DNA of 14,741 bases, from the NCBI GenBank assembly GCA_037890055.1, contig JBBKBD010000027.1, one strand, 5' to 3'. Below are positions 7,159 through 14,163 of this stretch, in pieces. The notes below the pieces were generated by a model. That model was given only the letters and a program-made list of their open reading frames with translations. It did no database searches and had not been told where the DNA came from. The number at the start of each line of letters is the position of its first letter. The stretch's first letter is position 1. A program made the translations under genes and the position numbers. Origin of the DNA: Mediannikoviicoccus sp037890055 (lineage in GTDB: Bacteria; Bacillota; Clostridia; Tissierellales; Peptoniphilaceae).

Positions 7159-8503
7159 AAATTTTTATATCCACCCACTTGCCCCTTCTAAATCTAAAAG
7201 ACATTAGGATGTATCTTGTAAATTGGTCTGCAAGTATTCCAAGCCATATTCCCTTTAACCCGAGGTCCATTACAACTACTAAAAAGTAGGTTGCGAAGGT
7301 TCTTATTATAGTTACTGAGATTATTGATGCAAATAGTGTGTACTTTACGTCTCCTGCGGCTCTTAAACAACCACCGTATATTATTTGTGAAATTTGAAGT
7401 AGCAATATTATCATCAGGAATTTTGATATCATTACTCCCATTTTAATAATATGTTCCTCTTTGAAGTACAGCCTAAAGATGGATTCTCCAAATACAAATA
7501 GTATTAAGGAAAGTACTACTGATATACCAAGTCCAATGGTCTGACAAGTCTTACCATAGTTCTTCGCCTCTTCTTTTTTACCTGCACCTAGGGCAGAGCC
7601 TGTAAGTGCAACTGCTGCAACTTGCATTCCGTCGGCAAATGCAAAGCCAAGACTTAGTAAACTCATTCCTACATTGTGGGAAGCAAATGCGTCGGTACCA
7701 AGTTTTGCCGCCATCATTGCCGTTGCCATAAAGCCCACTCTAGCAGCAAGGTTTTCTGCTAACAAGTTTACTCCAAGTTTTGCAATGCTTATGGCTGTTT
7801 CTATTCCCGGTTTTATCTTTTCTTTTAACATGTACCTTATCTGTACAAAGGAATCCCTCTTGAACAGGGATCTTATACTCATTATTGTTGCAACTACCGT
7901 TCCAAGTACCGTTGCAATTGCCGCTCCTGCAATTCCTAGTTTTGGAAATCCTAAATTTCCTCCAATAAGTAAGTAGTTGAATATTATATTTACAATACTT
8001 GATACAAGGTTTGTGGTAAATGCAATTTGTGTATTTCCACTTCCCCTTTGTGCGGCGTTAATAACCATGCTTATGGTTGAAAATACCATTCCTCCCATGA
8101 TTATTCTGAAATATATCATGGCTGGGACATGGGTGTCTTTGTTACTTCCTGAAAATTTTAGTAATGGTGATGCAAATTTCACCATTATTATAGTCATAAA
8201 CACTACACATATCATGGTAATTACAAAGGCCGTAAGTAGAGCTTCGTTTGCCCTGTACTTGTCCCTTTCTCCCTTACGCCTTGCAACAAGGGCAGAAACT
8301 GCAACATTTATCGCAAAAAATAGCGTAAATCCAAAAAACTTTGGTTGGTTTGTAAGTCCAACTGCTGCAACTGCAAAGCTTCCCAGGGAAGACACCATGT
8401 AGGTATCTATTAGTCCTGCCATGGCTATGAAAAAACTTTCCAACACCGATGGCCAAGCCATTTCAAATGCGTGTCTATAATAAATTTTCTTTTCTTTTAT
8501 CAT
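7157..8503 (-). CDS. MATE family multidrug/organic-compound efflux transporter
   Basis: A 448-residue polytopic membrane protein with about twelve helices, the normal size and topology for MATE exporters, which drive efflux with a Na+ or H+ gradient. The two halves show the internal similarity of the family: an N-terminal block starting near 15 and containing NAAQRGSGNTQ, and a C-terminal block containing GSALGAGKKEEA and YGGCLRAAGDVKYT. A GGAAG-type ribosome binding site lies about five bases before the ATG. It follows wecB by 37 bp and precedes the dipeptidase by eight. Its position after nucleotide-sugar genes raises the thought of a glycan-related role, but true polysaccharide flippases belong to a different branch of the superfamily, and the substrate is not readable here. 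Confidence 0.92.
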   Translation of the reverse strand: MIKEKKIYYRHAFEMAWPSVLESFFIAMAGLIDTYMVSSLGSFAVAAVGLTNQPKFFGFTLFFAINVAVSALVARRKGERDKYRANEALLTAFVITMICVVFMTIIMVKFASPLLKFSGSNKDTHVPAMIYFRIIMGGMVFSTISMVINAAQRGSGNTQIAFTTNLVSSIVNIIFNYLLIGGNLGFPKLGIAGAAIATVLGTVVATIMSIRSLFKRDSFVQIRYMLKEKIKPGIETAISIAKLGVNLLAENLAARVGFMATAMMAAKLGTDAFASHNVGMSLLSLGFAFADGMQVAAVALTGSALGAGKKEEAKNYGKTCQTIGLGISVVLSLILFVFGESIFRLYFKEEHIIKMGVMISKFLMIILLLQISQIIYGGCLRAAGDVKYTLFASIISVTIIRTFATYFLVVVMDLGLKGIWLGILADQFTRYILMSFRFRRGKWVDIKI

Positions 8504-8540
8504 TAACTCTTCCTATTCTAACCTTAACATAAGGATGTTT

Positions 8541-9641
8541 CTATTTAAAATAATTTTCTATTATGTCTGTTATATAAATGCTTGCTCTCCCGTCTCCATA
8601 TGGATTTTGTGCCTTTGCCATCTTTTCGTACTCAGCTCTATCAGAAAGGATGTGCGTTAGCTCTTTGTATACTCTGTCTTCTTCTGTTCCAATTAGTTTT
8701 AATGTGCCCGCCGTGATTCCCTCAGGCCTTTCCGTGGTGTCTCTAAGTACAAGGACGGGCTTTCCAATTGCCGGTGCCTCTTCTTGAATGCCACCGCTGT
8801 CGGTTAAAATCAAGTATGAATTTTTCATTATATTGTGAAAGTCGAAAACGTCCACCGGTTCAATTAATTTTATATTTTCGTTGTCTGAAAAGACTTCCTT
8901 TGCAATCTGTCTTACTTTTGGGTTTAGATGTATGGGATATAGTACTGCGATGTCGTCATTTTCTTCCACAACTCTCTTTATGGCATTAAATGAAGACCTC
9001 ATCTTTTCTCCCAAGTTCTCTCTTCTGTGCATGGTTAGAAGTATTAGCTTCTTATCCTTTGCAAAGTCTAGTTCACTGTTGTGATAATCGTCTTTTATGG
9101 TAGTTTTTAGGGCGTCAATAACTGTGTTTCCCGTTACGAATATACTCTTTGGATCCTTTTTTTCATTAATAAGATTTTCCTTCGCCTTTTGTGTTGGTGC
9201 AAAGTGCAAATCTGCCAATGATGAAATAGACTGTCTGTTGAATTCTTCTGGATATGGGCTATATTTGTTATATGTTCTAAGGCCCGCTTCCACATGTCCC
9301 ACGGGAATATGGTTATAAAACGCAGTTAATGCAACCACAAAGCTTGTGGAGGTGTCCCCATGAACAAGTACCAGGTCGGGGTTTTCTTTTTTTAGAATGT
9401 CCTCCATGCCCTTCATTATGTTAACTGTAATATCTGTTAGGCTTTGGTCCTTTTTCATGACCTTTAAGTTATAGTCTTCTTTTATGTCAAATACTTCCAT
9501 AACCTGGCTTAACATTTCATTATGCTGTCCCGTAAGTGTAACTACAGTTTTAAAATTTTTTCTCTTTTTTAGTTCAAGCACCAGGGGGCACATCTTTATT
9601 GCCTCTGGTCTTGTCCCAAATACTACCATTATTTTCTTCAT
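8541..9641 (-). CDS. wecB: UDP-N-acetylglucosamine 2-epimerase (non-hydrolysing)
   Basis: This cytoplasmic enzyme interconverts UDP-GlcNAc and UDP-ManNAc. The 366-residue length is typical, with two GT-B-like Rossmann domains. Family motifs are all present: GTRPEAIKM at 9-17, HGDTS at 94-98, GHVEAGLRT at 115-123, PYPEEFNRQ at 129-137, MHRREN at 204-209, DSGGIQEE at 281-288 and LRDTTERPEG at 299-308. These contain the catalytic acidic and His residues known from the family. The ATG lies four bases after the wecC stop, with no recognisable ribosome binding site, so its expression may rely on ribosomes finishing wecC. Its product is the substrate for the wecC enzyme. The close synonym mnaA is used in Gram-positives. 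Confidence 0.95.
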   Translation of the reverse strand: MKKIMVVFGTRPEAIKMCPLVLELKKRKNFKTVVTLTGQHNEMLSQVMEVFDIKEDYNLKVMKKDQSLTDITVNIMKGMEDILKKENPDLVLVHGDTSTSFVVALTAFYNHIPVGHVEAGLRTYNKYSPYPEEFNRQSISSLADLHFAPTQKAKENLINEKKDPKSIFVTGNTVIDALKTTIKDDYHNSELDFAKDKKLILLTMHRRENLGEKMRSSFNAIKRVVEENDDIAVLYPIHLNPKVRQIAKEVFSDNENIKLIEPVDVFDFHNIMKNSYLILTDSGGIQEEAPAIGKPVLVLRDTTERPEGITAGTLKLIGTEEDRVYKELTHILSDRAEYEKMAKAQNPYGDGRASIYITDIIENYFK

Positions 9642-9645
9642 ATAA

Positions 9646-10866
9646 TCACAGTCTGTAAACTTTATCCCCTTCTATTACATTTCTAGTGTCATAAACAACT
9701 TTATCTTTTAAAAGCTCTTGGTGTTTTACAATTTCATCATGGGCAACTAATACTACCACCATGTCAACTGAGTCTAAAAACTCATGTATGTCAAAGACTT
9801 GATTTTCTGTAATCTTTTCCTTTACCCATGGATCGTAAGTCTTTAGTGGATTTCCAAGATGTCTTTTTTGTAACTCCAATATTTGTAGTGTTGGTGACTC
9901 TCTTATATCATCTATGTTTTCCTTATAGGTAAGGCCATATAGTCCCACTCTTGATGCGTCTTTTATGCCCTCTTTTTGCATTATTTCGTAAACTTCGTTT
10001 AATACAAAGTTTGGCATTGAGTCATTAATCTGTCTTGCCTTATAGATTAGTTCTGTTGTTAGTGGATAGTCTCCTACTAAAAACCATGGATCCACAGGAA
10101 TACAGTGTCCACCAATTCCAGGACCTGGTTTCAAAATGTTTACCCTCGGATGCTTGTTTGCAATTCTTATAACTTCATTTACATCAAGGCCACCTTGTTT
10201 GCAGATTTTTGCAAGTTCGTTTGCAAAGGCGATGTTCACGTCTCTAAAGGTGTTTTCAATTACCTTTGTCATCTCCGCAGTTGGAATATTTGTAAAGTTT
10301 ATTTCTCCCTTGCAAAATGTCTTGTACACATCACTAACTTTTTTTGCTATTTCGTCGTTATCTGCCCCAATGGTTCTGGAGTTATTTATAAGTTCATATA
10401 CCATATTTCCAGGGATTATTCTCTCTGGTGCATGGCATAGATGTATTGTCTTGTTGTGTTCACTGCTATAGCTTTCTACAACTGGTCTAATGTATTTGTC
10501 TATGGCTCCCGGAGACACTGTGGATTCAACAACTATAATGGAATCTTCCTTCGCATAGTCTAAAACAGACTCTACTGCTTTAACCACATATGAGCAGTCC
10601 AGTTTTTTTGTGCATTTATCATAAGGTGTTGGAGCTGTGATAATATACATATCTGTTTCTATAGGCAAAACTCCAAATTGTATATCCTTGCTTAATGCTT
10701 CTTTAAATAGCTCATCCATTCCCTTTTCTTCAAAGGTAAGTTTTTGCTCTTGAAGCTTCTTTACAGTAGTTTCTTTTATGTCTGTTCCATATACTTTATT
10801 GCCCGCCTTTGCTAACATTAAAGCGGTGGGAAGTCCTATATATCCCAATCCAATTACATTTATCAT
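9646..10866 (-). CDS. wecC: UDP-N-acetyl-D-mannosamine 6-dehydrogenase
   Basis: It oxidises UDP-ManNAc to UDP-ManNAcA in two NAD+-dependent steps through a thiohemiacetal on a cysteine. The 406-residue protein has the N-terminal NAD-binding GLGYIGLP at 6-13, APERIIPG at 146-153, the central EMTKVIENTFRDVNIAFANE helix at 198-217, the catalytic cysteine C255 in GGHCIPVDP (252-260) and a C-terminal UDP-binding domain with YGLTYKENIDDIRESP at 310-325. The family also includes UDP-glucose and UDP-GlcNAc dehydrogenases; the adjoining wecB makes the ManNAc assignment the best one. Its ATG overlaps the stop of the glycosyltransferase gene (ATGA), with AAGGAG five bases upstream. Confidence 0.92.
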   Translation of the reverse strand: MINVIGLGYIGLPTALMLAKAGNKVYGTDIKETTVKKLQEQKLTFEEKGMDELFKEALSKDIQFGVLPIETDMYIITAPTPYDKCTKKLDCSYVVKAVESVLDYAKEDSIIVVESTVSPGAIDKYIRPVVESYSSEHNKTIHLCHAPERIIPGNMVYELINNSRTIGADNDEIAKKVSDVYKTFCKGEINFTNIPTAEMTKVIENTFRDVNIAFANELAKICKQGGLDVNEVIRIANKHPRVNILKPGPGIGGHCIPVDPWFLVGDYPLTTELIYKARQINDSMPNFVLNEVYEIMQKEGIKDASRVGLYGLTYKENIDDIRESPTLQILELQKRHLGNPLKTYDPWVKEKITENQVFDIHEFLDSVDMVVVLVAHDEIVKHQELLKDKVVYDTRNVIEGDKVYRL

Positions 10867-11987
10867 ATATTCTCCTTCTCTCTTATGAGATTTAATAATC
10901 TTTCGTTATTCCTAGCAGGATTTAATTCTTTCCATGCTATCTCTTCATTATTTTGAATTTCTTTATAAAGCTTTTTATCTTTCATTAGCCTTATAACAAC
11001 CTCTCTCATCTCCTCTGATGAAAGATGATTTACTGCAAAGCCCACCTTCCACTGTTCCACCAGTTCTTGCAAGTAGGTGTTTGTGGAGACAATTATTGGA
11101 AGCCTTGCAATAATGGATTCGTAGAGCTTATTTGGAAGCGCAATCCTTACATTTTTCATATCCGAATTGTACACAGAAAAGATTACGTCACAATTGGAGT
11201 AAAGTCTTGCAATGTCGTCATCGTAATAAAACTTACCATGGTACTCTATAAAGTCCTTTTGCTCTGCAAGCTTTTTAAAATAATCTCCATCCTCAAAGCC
11301 CGCCATTAATAGTCTTATGTCCAGGTCTTCAATGGCAGATACTAAACATTTTAATTCTTCAAGGTATCTTAGCCCTCCAATGTAGCCTATAGTGAACTTT
11401 CTATCAGCATTTTCTTCCCTAAGGGCCTCGTAGTCTTTAAAAAGCTCTGGGTTTGGAATATTTGGCATAAATATCATATTTTCTTTATTGAATTTACCTT
11501 CAAAGTGCTCCCAAAACTTCATGGATGTAATAATTAAAATGTCCACACTTTCGAGCATCTTCTTCTCGCTACTTTTGATGTAGGACGATATAACGCTCTC
11601 TAAAAAACCTTTCTTGTCATCGGTTAAGTACTTGTGTATGTCTGGAACTTCGTAAATTACCTTGCAATTAGGATTTACTTTTTTCTTATACTTATATGCA
11701 ATCCTAAGCATGTCGAAGCTCTGTAGATGAATAAAGTCAGGCTTTTCCTCTTTTAGTTTTTCATAGGCAAGGCTTGAAAATTTGAATGTAGGAATAATCC
11801 TTTTTATAGGATTATTTCTATTTGCCTTCACAGATATTTTTATTTTTTTTATGTCATTTTTAAAGTCAAAGTTGTCTTCACCCTTGTCCCAATATATCGC
11901 AAAAGTTTCGTAGTGCTCCCTAACGAGATCTATTCTTTTTATAATTCTTGGATGAGGTGTGAAGTTAAGTAAAAAACAGTATTTCAT
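10863..11987 (-). CDS. GT4-type glycosyltransferase
   Basis: A 374-residue protein with the two-domain GT-B layout: an N-terminal acceptor half and a C-terminal nucleotide-sugar half. IGYIGGLR at 200-207 starts the C-terminal domain, and LPNKLYESIIARLPIIVS at 284-301 resembles the family-4 donor-binding segment, with E290 in the usual place for the second glutamate of the E-x7-E motif. The N-terminal half is weakly conserved in such enzymes. No membrane helix is apparent; it probably works at the inner membrane face. It is the first gene after a clear promoter and overlaps wecC by four bases, so ManNAcA transfer to a surface glycan is a fair guess, though donor and acceptor are not proven. 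GAGAGG lies five bases before the ATG. Confidence 0.85.
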   Translation of the reverse strand: MKYCFLLNFTPHPRIIKRIDLVREHYETFAIYWDKGEDNFDFKNDIKKIKISVKANRNNPIKRIIPTFKFSSLAYEKLKEEKPDFIHLQSFDMLRIAYKYKKKVNPNCKVIYEVPDIHKYLTDDKKGFLESVISSYIKSSEKKMLESVDILIITSMKFWEHFEGKFNKENMIFMPNIPNPELFKDYEALREENADRKFTIGYIGGLRYLEELKCLVSAIEDLDIRLLMAGFEDGDYFKKLAEQKDFIEYHGKFYYDDDIARLYSNCDVIFSVYNSDMKNVRIALPNKLYESIIARLPIIVSTNTYLQELVEQWKVGFAVNHLSSEEMREVVIRLMKDKKLYKEIQNNEEIAWKELNPARNNERLLNLIREKENI

Positions 11988-12014
11988 TTTATCCTCTCTT
12001 GTATCATAGATAAA

Positions 12015-12043
12015 ATTATATCACAAATAAGTGGCTTTGATAA
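12015..12043 (-). promoter_or_regulatory. Promoter of the glycosyltransferase-wecC-wecB-led operon
   Basis: On the minus strand TTATCA (12038-12043) is followed after exactly 17 bp by a perfect TATAAT (12015-12020). Transcription should start near 12008, about 20 bp before the glycosyltransferase start. It lies just after the terminator of the antiporter gene, and no equally good promoter is visible further down the nine-gene run. Confidence 0.8.
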
Positions 12044-12053
12044 AAGGTAGCTC

Positions 12054-12087
12054 AAATAAAAACAAAATCTGGGGTTAACCAGATTTT
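12054..12087 (-). terminator. Intrinsic terminator of the antiporter gene
   Basis: A perfect nine-pair stem (AAAATCTGG with CCAGATTTT, 12064-12072 and 12079-12087) closes a six-base loop. On the minus strand it is followed by GTTTTTATTT. It lies 12 bp after the antiporter stop codon. Confidence 0.88.
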
Positions 12088-12098
12088 ATTTTGATAAA

Positions 12099-13295
12099 TT
12101 AATTTTGTTCCAACACCTTCATTGCAGTTCTGTCGATTAAAAATGCTCCAATAGGCGCTGTTAAAAGTATTCCTACAACTGCTACAGAAAGGATTATATC
12201 CCCTGATGCGATGCCCATAGAAAGTGGAACTGTACCAATGGCAGCTTGCACCGTTGCCTTTGGTAGGTATGAGTAGGTACAAAATATTCTTTCACGTGGT
12301 GTAAGTCCAGTTTTTGCAGTTGAGAGAATTACTCCAACGGTTCTAAACACCAATGCTATGGCAATAACTATAACAACCCCAATTCCAGAGTTAAAAGTAA
12401 ATCTAATATCAACCGCCGCTCCTACAAGGACAAATAAAATTAACTCTGCCCCAATCCAAATCTTTCCAAACTTTTCAGAAAGCCTTTCAGAAACAATGTC
12501 GGGACTCTTTACTCTAATTGTAATGGCCATACTTAAAACTGCCAAAAGACCAGATATGGCAATATAATCCTTAACTAGGTCTTCCAATGAAACCAAAAAG
12601 AAAGATGTAGCAAGAATTATTATTACCTTAGTTGTGTTTCTAATATGAGTAGAGTTTTTAAATCGATATTCAAAAATATTGTAAAGTATAATTCCAAATA
12701 TAACTCCAACGACTATTCCCATAACTATTGAAACGGGAATTTTTAATAACTCCATATAATTAAAAGAATTGTTTTGTGCAAGGCCTAAAAATGTTGAGAA
12801 TAAAACAATTACAAATATATCGTCCATTGATGATCCTGCAAGAATCATCTGAGGAATTGCCTTGTCTGTACCAATTTTCTTTTCAATTAGACTTACCATT
12901 CTAGGAACTACAACAGCGGGAGACACTGCAGAAAGAACAGCACCCATAAGAGCCGCTTCAACTAATGGTATATTGAAGATAAGCTTTGCAAAGATACTAT
13001 AGCCTATGATTTCAAAAGTTGCAGGCAAAAATGAAAGCAGTATGGCAGGCCTTCCAACTTTAATCAAGTCCTTTAAGTCCAAGGCAAGTCCAGCTTTTAA
13101 AAGTATAACTATTAACGCAATCTTTCTTAATTCTCCTGAAATACTTAAAAGTTTTTCATCAAACAAATTTAATACAAAGGGTCCTAAAAGAATTCCCGTA
13201 AGTATCATTCCAACAATTTTTGGAAGTTTTATTTTTTCACAAATACTTCCAGCTATTAGGCTCAATATTAGAGCAAGCGATAAAGATAAAATCAT
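12099..13295 (-). CDS. Monovalent cation:proton antiporter (Na+/H+ exchanger superfamily)
   Basis: A 398-residue membrane protein with about twelve to thirteen helices, of the sodium/hydrogen exchanger fold (PF00999 type), without a C-terminal TrkA-like regulatory domain. The ion-binding region is recognisable: SAVSPAVVVP at 122-131 for the crossed unwound helices, and AGSSMDD at 153-159 with two adjacent aspartates D158-D159. Paired Asp residues at this site are known from electrogenic (CPA2/NhaA-like) exchangers, while Asn-Asp marks many electroneutral ones. That suggests, but does not prove, an electrogenic mechanism. AGGAGG at 13300-13305 precedes the ATG by four bases. It is a single-gene unit, closed by the terminator at 12054-12087 and lying directly behind the tRNA operon terminator. 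K+ or Na+ selectivity cannot be told. Confidence 0.9.
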   Translation of the reverse strand: MILSLSLALILSLIAGSICEKIKLPKIVGMILTGILLGPFVLNLFDEKLLSISGELRKIALIVILLKAGLALDLKDLIKVGRPAILLSFLPATFEIIGYSIFAKLIFNIPLVEAALMGAVLSAVSPAVVVPRMVSLIEKKIGTDKAIPQMILAGSSMDDIFVIVLFSTFLGLAQNNSFNYMELLKIPVSIVMGIVVGVIFGIILYNIFEYRFKNSTHIRNTTKVIIILATSFFLVSLEDLVKDYIAISGLLAVLSMAITIRVKSPDIVSERLSEKFGKIWIGAELILFVLVGAAVDIRFTFNSGIGVVIVIAIALVFRTVGVILSTAKTGLTPRERIFCTYSYLPKATVQAAIGTVPLSMGIASGDIILSVAVVGILLTAPIGAFLIDRTAMKVLEQN

Positions 13296-13321
13296 ATTTC
13301 CTCCTAAAAATTATTCTCAAT

Positions 13322-13362
13322 AAAAAAGCTGACAACTCCTGCGCTTGGCAGAAGTCATCAGC
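13322..13362 (-). terminator. Intrinsic terminator of the tRNA operon
   Basis: On the minus strand a long stem (GCTGA, two unpaired bases, ACTTCTGC; then GCAGGAGT, two unpaired bases, TCAGC) closes the loop CAAGC. A run of six T follows. It lies after tRNA-Arg and only about 16 bp before the antiporter ribosome binding site. Confidence 0.88.
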
Positions 13363-13406
13363 AAAATTGCGGTTTAGATTAACAAGGGAGAACTTCATTC
13401 CCATTA

Positions 13407-13483
13407 TGGCGCGTCATAGAGGATTCGAACCCCTGGCCTTTCGGTCCGTAGCCGAACGCTCTATCCAGCTGAGCTAATGACGC
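13407..13483 (-). tRNA. tRNA-Arg (ACG)
   Basis: 77 nt with encoded CCA. Acceptor strands GCGTCAT and ATGACGC pair fully. The anticodon stem TTCGG/CCGAA encloses CTACGGA, so the anticodon is ACG, whose first A is normally deaminated to inosine to read CGU, CGC and CGA. Last tRNA of the operon, followed by the terminator at 13322-13362. Confidence 0.97.
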
Positions 13484-13518
13484 ATATAAGTAAAACTCAG
13501 AAATATTCTGAGTCTTAA

Positions 13519-13593
13519 TGGAGCGGAAGACGAGACTCGAACTCGCGACCCTCGCCTTGGCAAGGCGATGCTCTACCACTGAGCCACTTCCGC
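13519..13593 (-). tRNA. tRNA-Gly (GCC)
   Basis: 75 nt with encoded CCA. Acceptor GCGGAAG pairs with CTTCCGC, discriminator T. The anticodon loop TTGCCAA gives anticodon GCC, reading GGC and GGU. Confidence 0.97.
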
Positions 13594-13616
13594 ATATTTT
13601 ATTTGTACAATCAATA

Positions 13617-13692
13617 TGGTGGGCGGTACAGGGCTCGAACCTGTGACCCCCTGCTTGTAAGGCAGATGCTCTCCCAGCTGAGCTAACCGCCC
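13617..13692 (-). tRNA. tRNA-Val (TAC)
   Basis: 76 nt with encoded CCA. Acceptor GGGCGGT pairs with ACCGCCC, discriminator A. The anticodon loop CTTACAA gives anticodon TAC for valine codons. Confidence 0.97.
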
Positions 13693-13700
13693 ATATTGTA

Positions 13701-13775
13701 TGGTGACCCTACCGGGATTCGAACCCGGGATACCGCCGTGAAAGGGCGATGTCTTAACCGCTTGACCATAGGGCC
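13701..13775 (-). tRNA. tRNA-Glu (TTC)
   Basis: 75 nt with encoded CCA. Acceptor GGCCCTA pairs with TAGGGTC (one G-T). The anticodon loop CTTTCAC gives anticodon TTC. The gene is intact; a separate copy of its first 13 nt lies upstream at 13934-13946, attached to repeat copy 1. Confidence 0.97.
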
Positions 13776-13786
13776 ATAAAATATAT

Positions 13787-13799
13787 GCATAATTTATGC
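13787..13799 (-). repeat. Perfect 13-base AT-rich palindrome before tRNA-Glu
   Basis: GCATAA and TTATGC form a six-pair inverted repeat around one base, eleven bases upstream of the tRNA-Glu gene. No U-run follows. It could be a processing hairpin or a fortuitous AT palindrome. Confidence 0.5.
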
Positions 13800-13827
13800 T
13801 TATTGATTTGTTAAAGTTTATTTTTAT

Positions 13828-13840
13828 AGCGGTTACCGCT
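13828..13840. repeat. Third hairpin of module 1, made from the tRNA-Glu D-loop
   Basis: The minus strand reads AGCGG-TAA-CCGCT. The first six bases, AGCGGT, are exactly what follows GGTCA in the tRNA-Glu gene. The remaining bases are a new complement that closes a five-pair hairpin. The same pattern with tRNA-Asp sequence occurs at 14595-14607. Confidence 0.8.
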
Positions 13841-13933
13841 TTCTAGACCTAACTTAGCGAACGTAGTGAGCTTTAGTAGGTCTGATGCAACCTGTTTCCC
13901 AAGAGGCGTAGCCGATTGGTAGAAACAGTCTGC
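13841..13933. repeat. tRNA-associated double-hairpin repeat, copy 1
   Basis: A 93-bp unit running on the plus strand from TTCTAGA to GTCTGC. Hairpin A (13846-13882) has GACCTA/TAGGTC outer pairs and an inner stem ending AC-GTA-GT. Hairpin B (13892-13928) pairs CTGTTTC with GAAACAG, CCAA with TTGG and GGC with GCC around GTA. Each hairpin holds one tandem G-A/A-G mismatch when read on the plus strand. A nine-base linker separates them. There is no open reading frame. It lies between a tRNA-Glu 5' fragment and the D-loop-derived hairpin. The functional strand is not known, so I leave the strand open. Confidence 0.9.
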
Positions 13934-13946
13934 TGACCATAGGGCC
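13934..13946 (-). pseudogene. tRNA-Glu 5' fragment (first 13 nt) fused to repeat copy 1
   Basis: The minus strand reads GGCCCTATGGTCA, identical to nt 1-13 of the tRNA-Glu gene at 13775-13763. After it the sequence switches to the repeat (GCAGACTG). It is the 5' acceptor strand and first D-stem strand with no partner strands, so it cannot be a tRNA by itself. Confidence 0.88.
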
Positions 13947-13950
13947 ATAT

Positions 13951-13993
13951 AAATTAGAAAGTTGAAGCGATATCACTTCAAACTTTCCAATTT
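13951..13993. repeat. Long imperfect palindrome between tRNA-Met and module 1
   Basis: AAATT-A-GAAAGTT-GAAG is mirrored by CTTC-A-AACTTTC-C-AATTT around a central GATATC. The arms give roughly 20 pairs with two or three small irregularities. No U-run follows on the minus strand, so it is not a standard terminator. It lies five bases after the tRNA-Met gene and may be a processing or pausing hairpin. It shares no sequence with the 93-bp repeats. Confidence 0.75.
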
Positions 13994-13997
13994 GATT

Positions 13998-14074
13998 TGG
14001 TAGCGGAGAACGGATTTGAACCGCTGACACTGCGGGTATGAACCGCATGCTCTAGCCACCTGAGCTACTCCGCC
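13998..14074 (-). tRNA. tRNA-Met (CAT), elongator type
   Basis: 77 nt with encoded CCA. Acceptor GGCGGAG pairs with CTCCGCT (terminal G-T). The anticodon loop TTCATAC gives CAT. Initiator features are absent: position 1 pairs with 72, and the anticodon stem TGCGG/CCGCA lacks the GGG/CCC run. A lysidine-modified tRNA-Ile reading AUA also carries CAT; the stem sequence favours Met, but this is judged by eye. Confidence 0.88.
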
Positions 14075-14077
14075 ACA

Positions 14078-14153
<76 letters not shown>

Positions 14154-14163
14154 ATATTTATTT

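Noticed and set aside
7674..8402. Plus-strand open frames opposite the MATE gene
   Set aside because: They mirror the codon pattern of the minus-strand gene and show no independent signals.
8521..8540. Small CCTTA-ACA-TAAGG hairpin between wecB and the MATE gene as a terminator
   Set aside because: Only five pairs, AT-rich, with no U-run; the genes are probably co-transcribed.
13803..13830. Plus-strand promoter (TTGATT, 16 bp, TATAGC) that could transcribe repeat copy 1
   Set aside because: It matches the consensus poorly in AT-rich DNA, and no equivalent is found before copy 3, so I do not list it as a feature.
13828..13946. T-box riboswitch
   Set aside because: There is no AGGGTGG-type T-box motif, no specifier loop that can be read, and the downstream genes are tRNAs rather than synthetase or amino acid genes.
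13220..14048. Short open frames across the tRNA genes
   Set aside because: They translate tRNA sequences (both strands) and are not coding.
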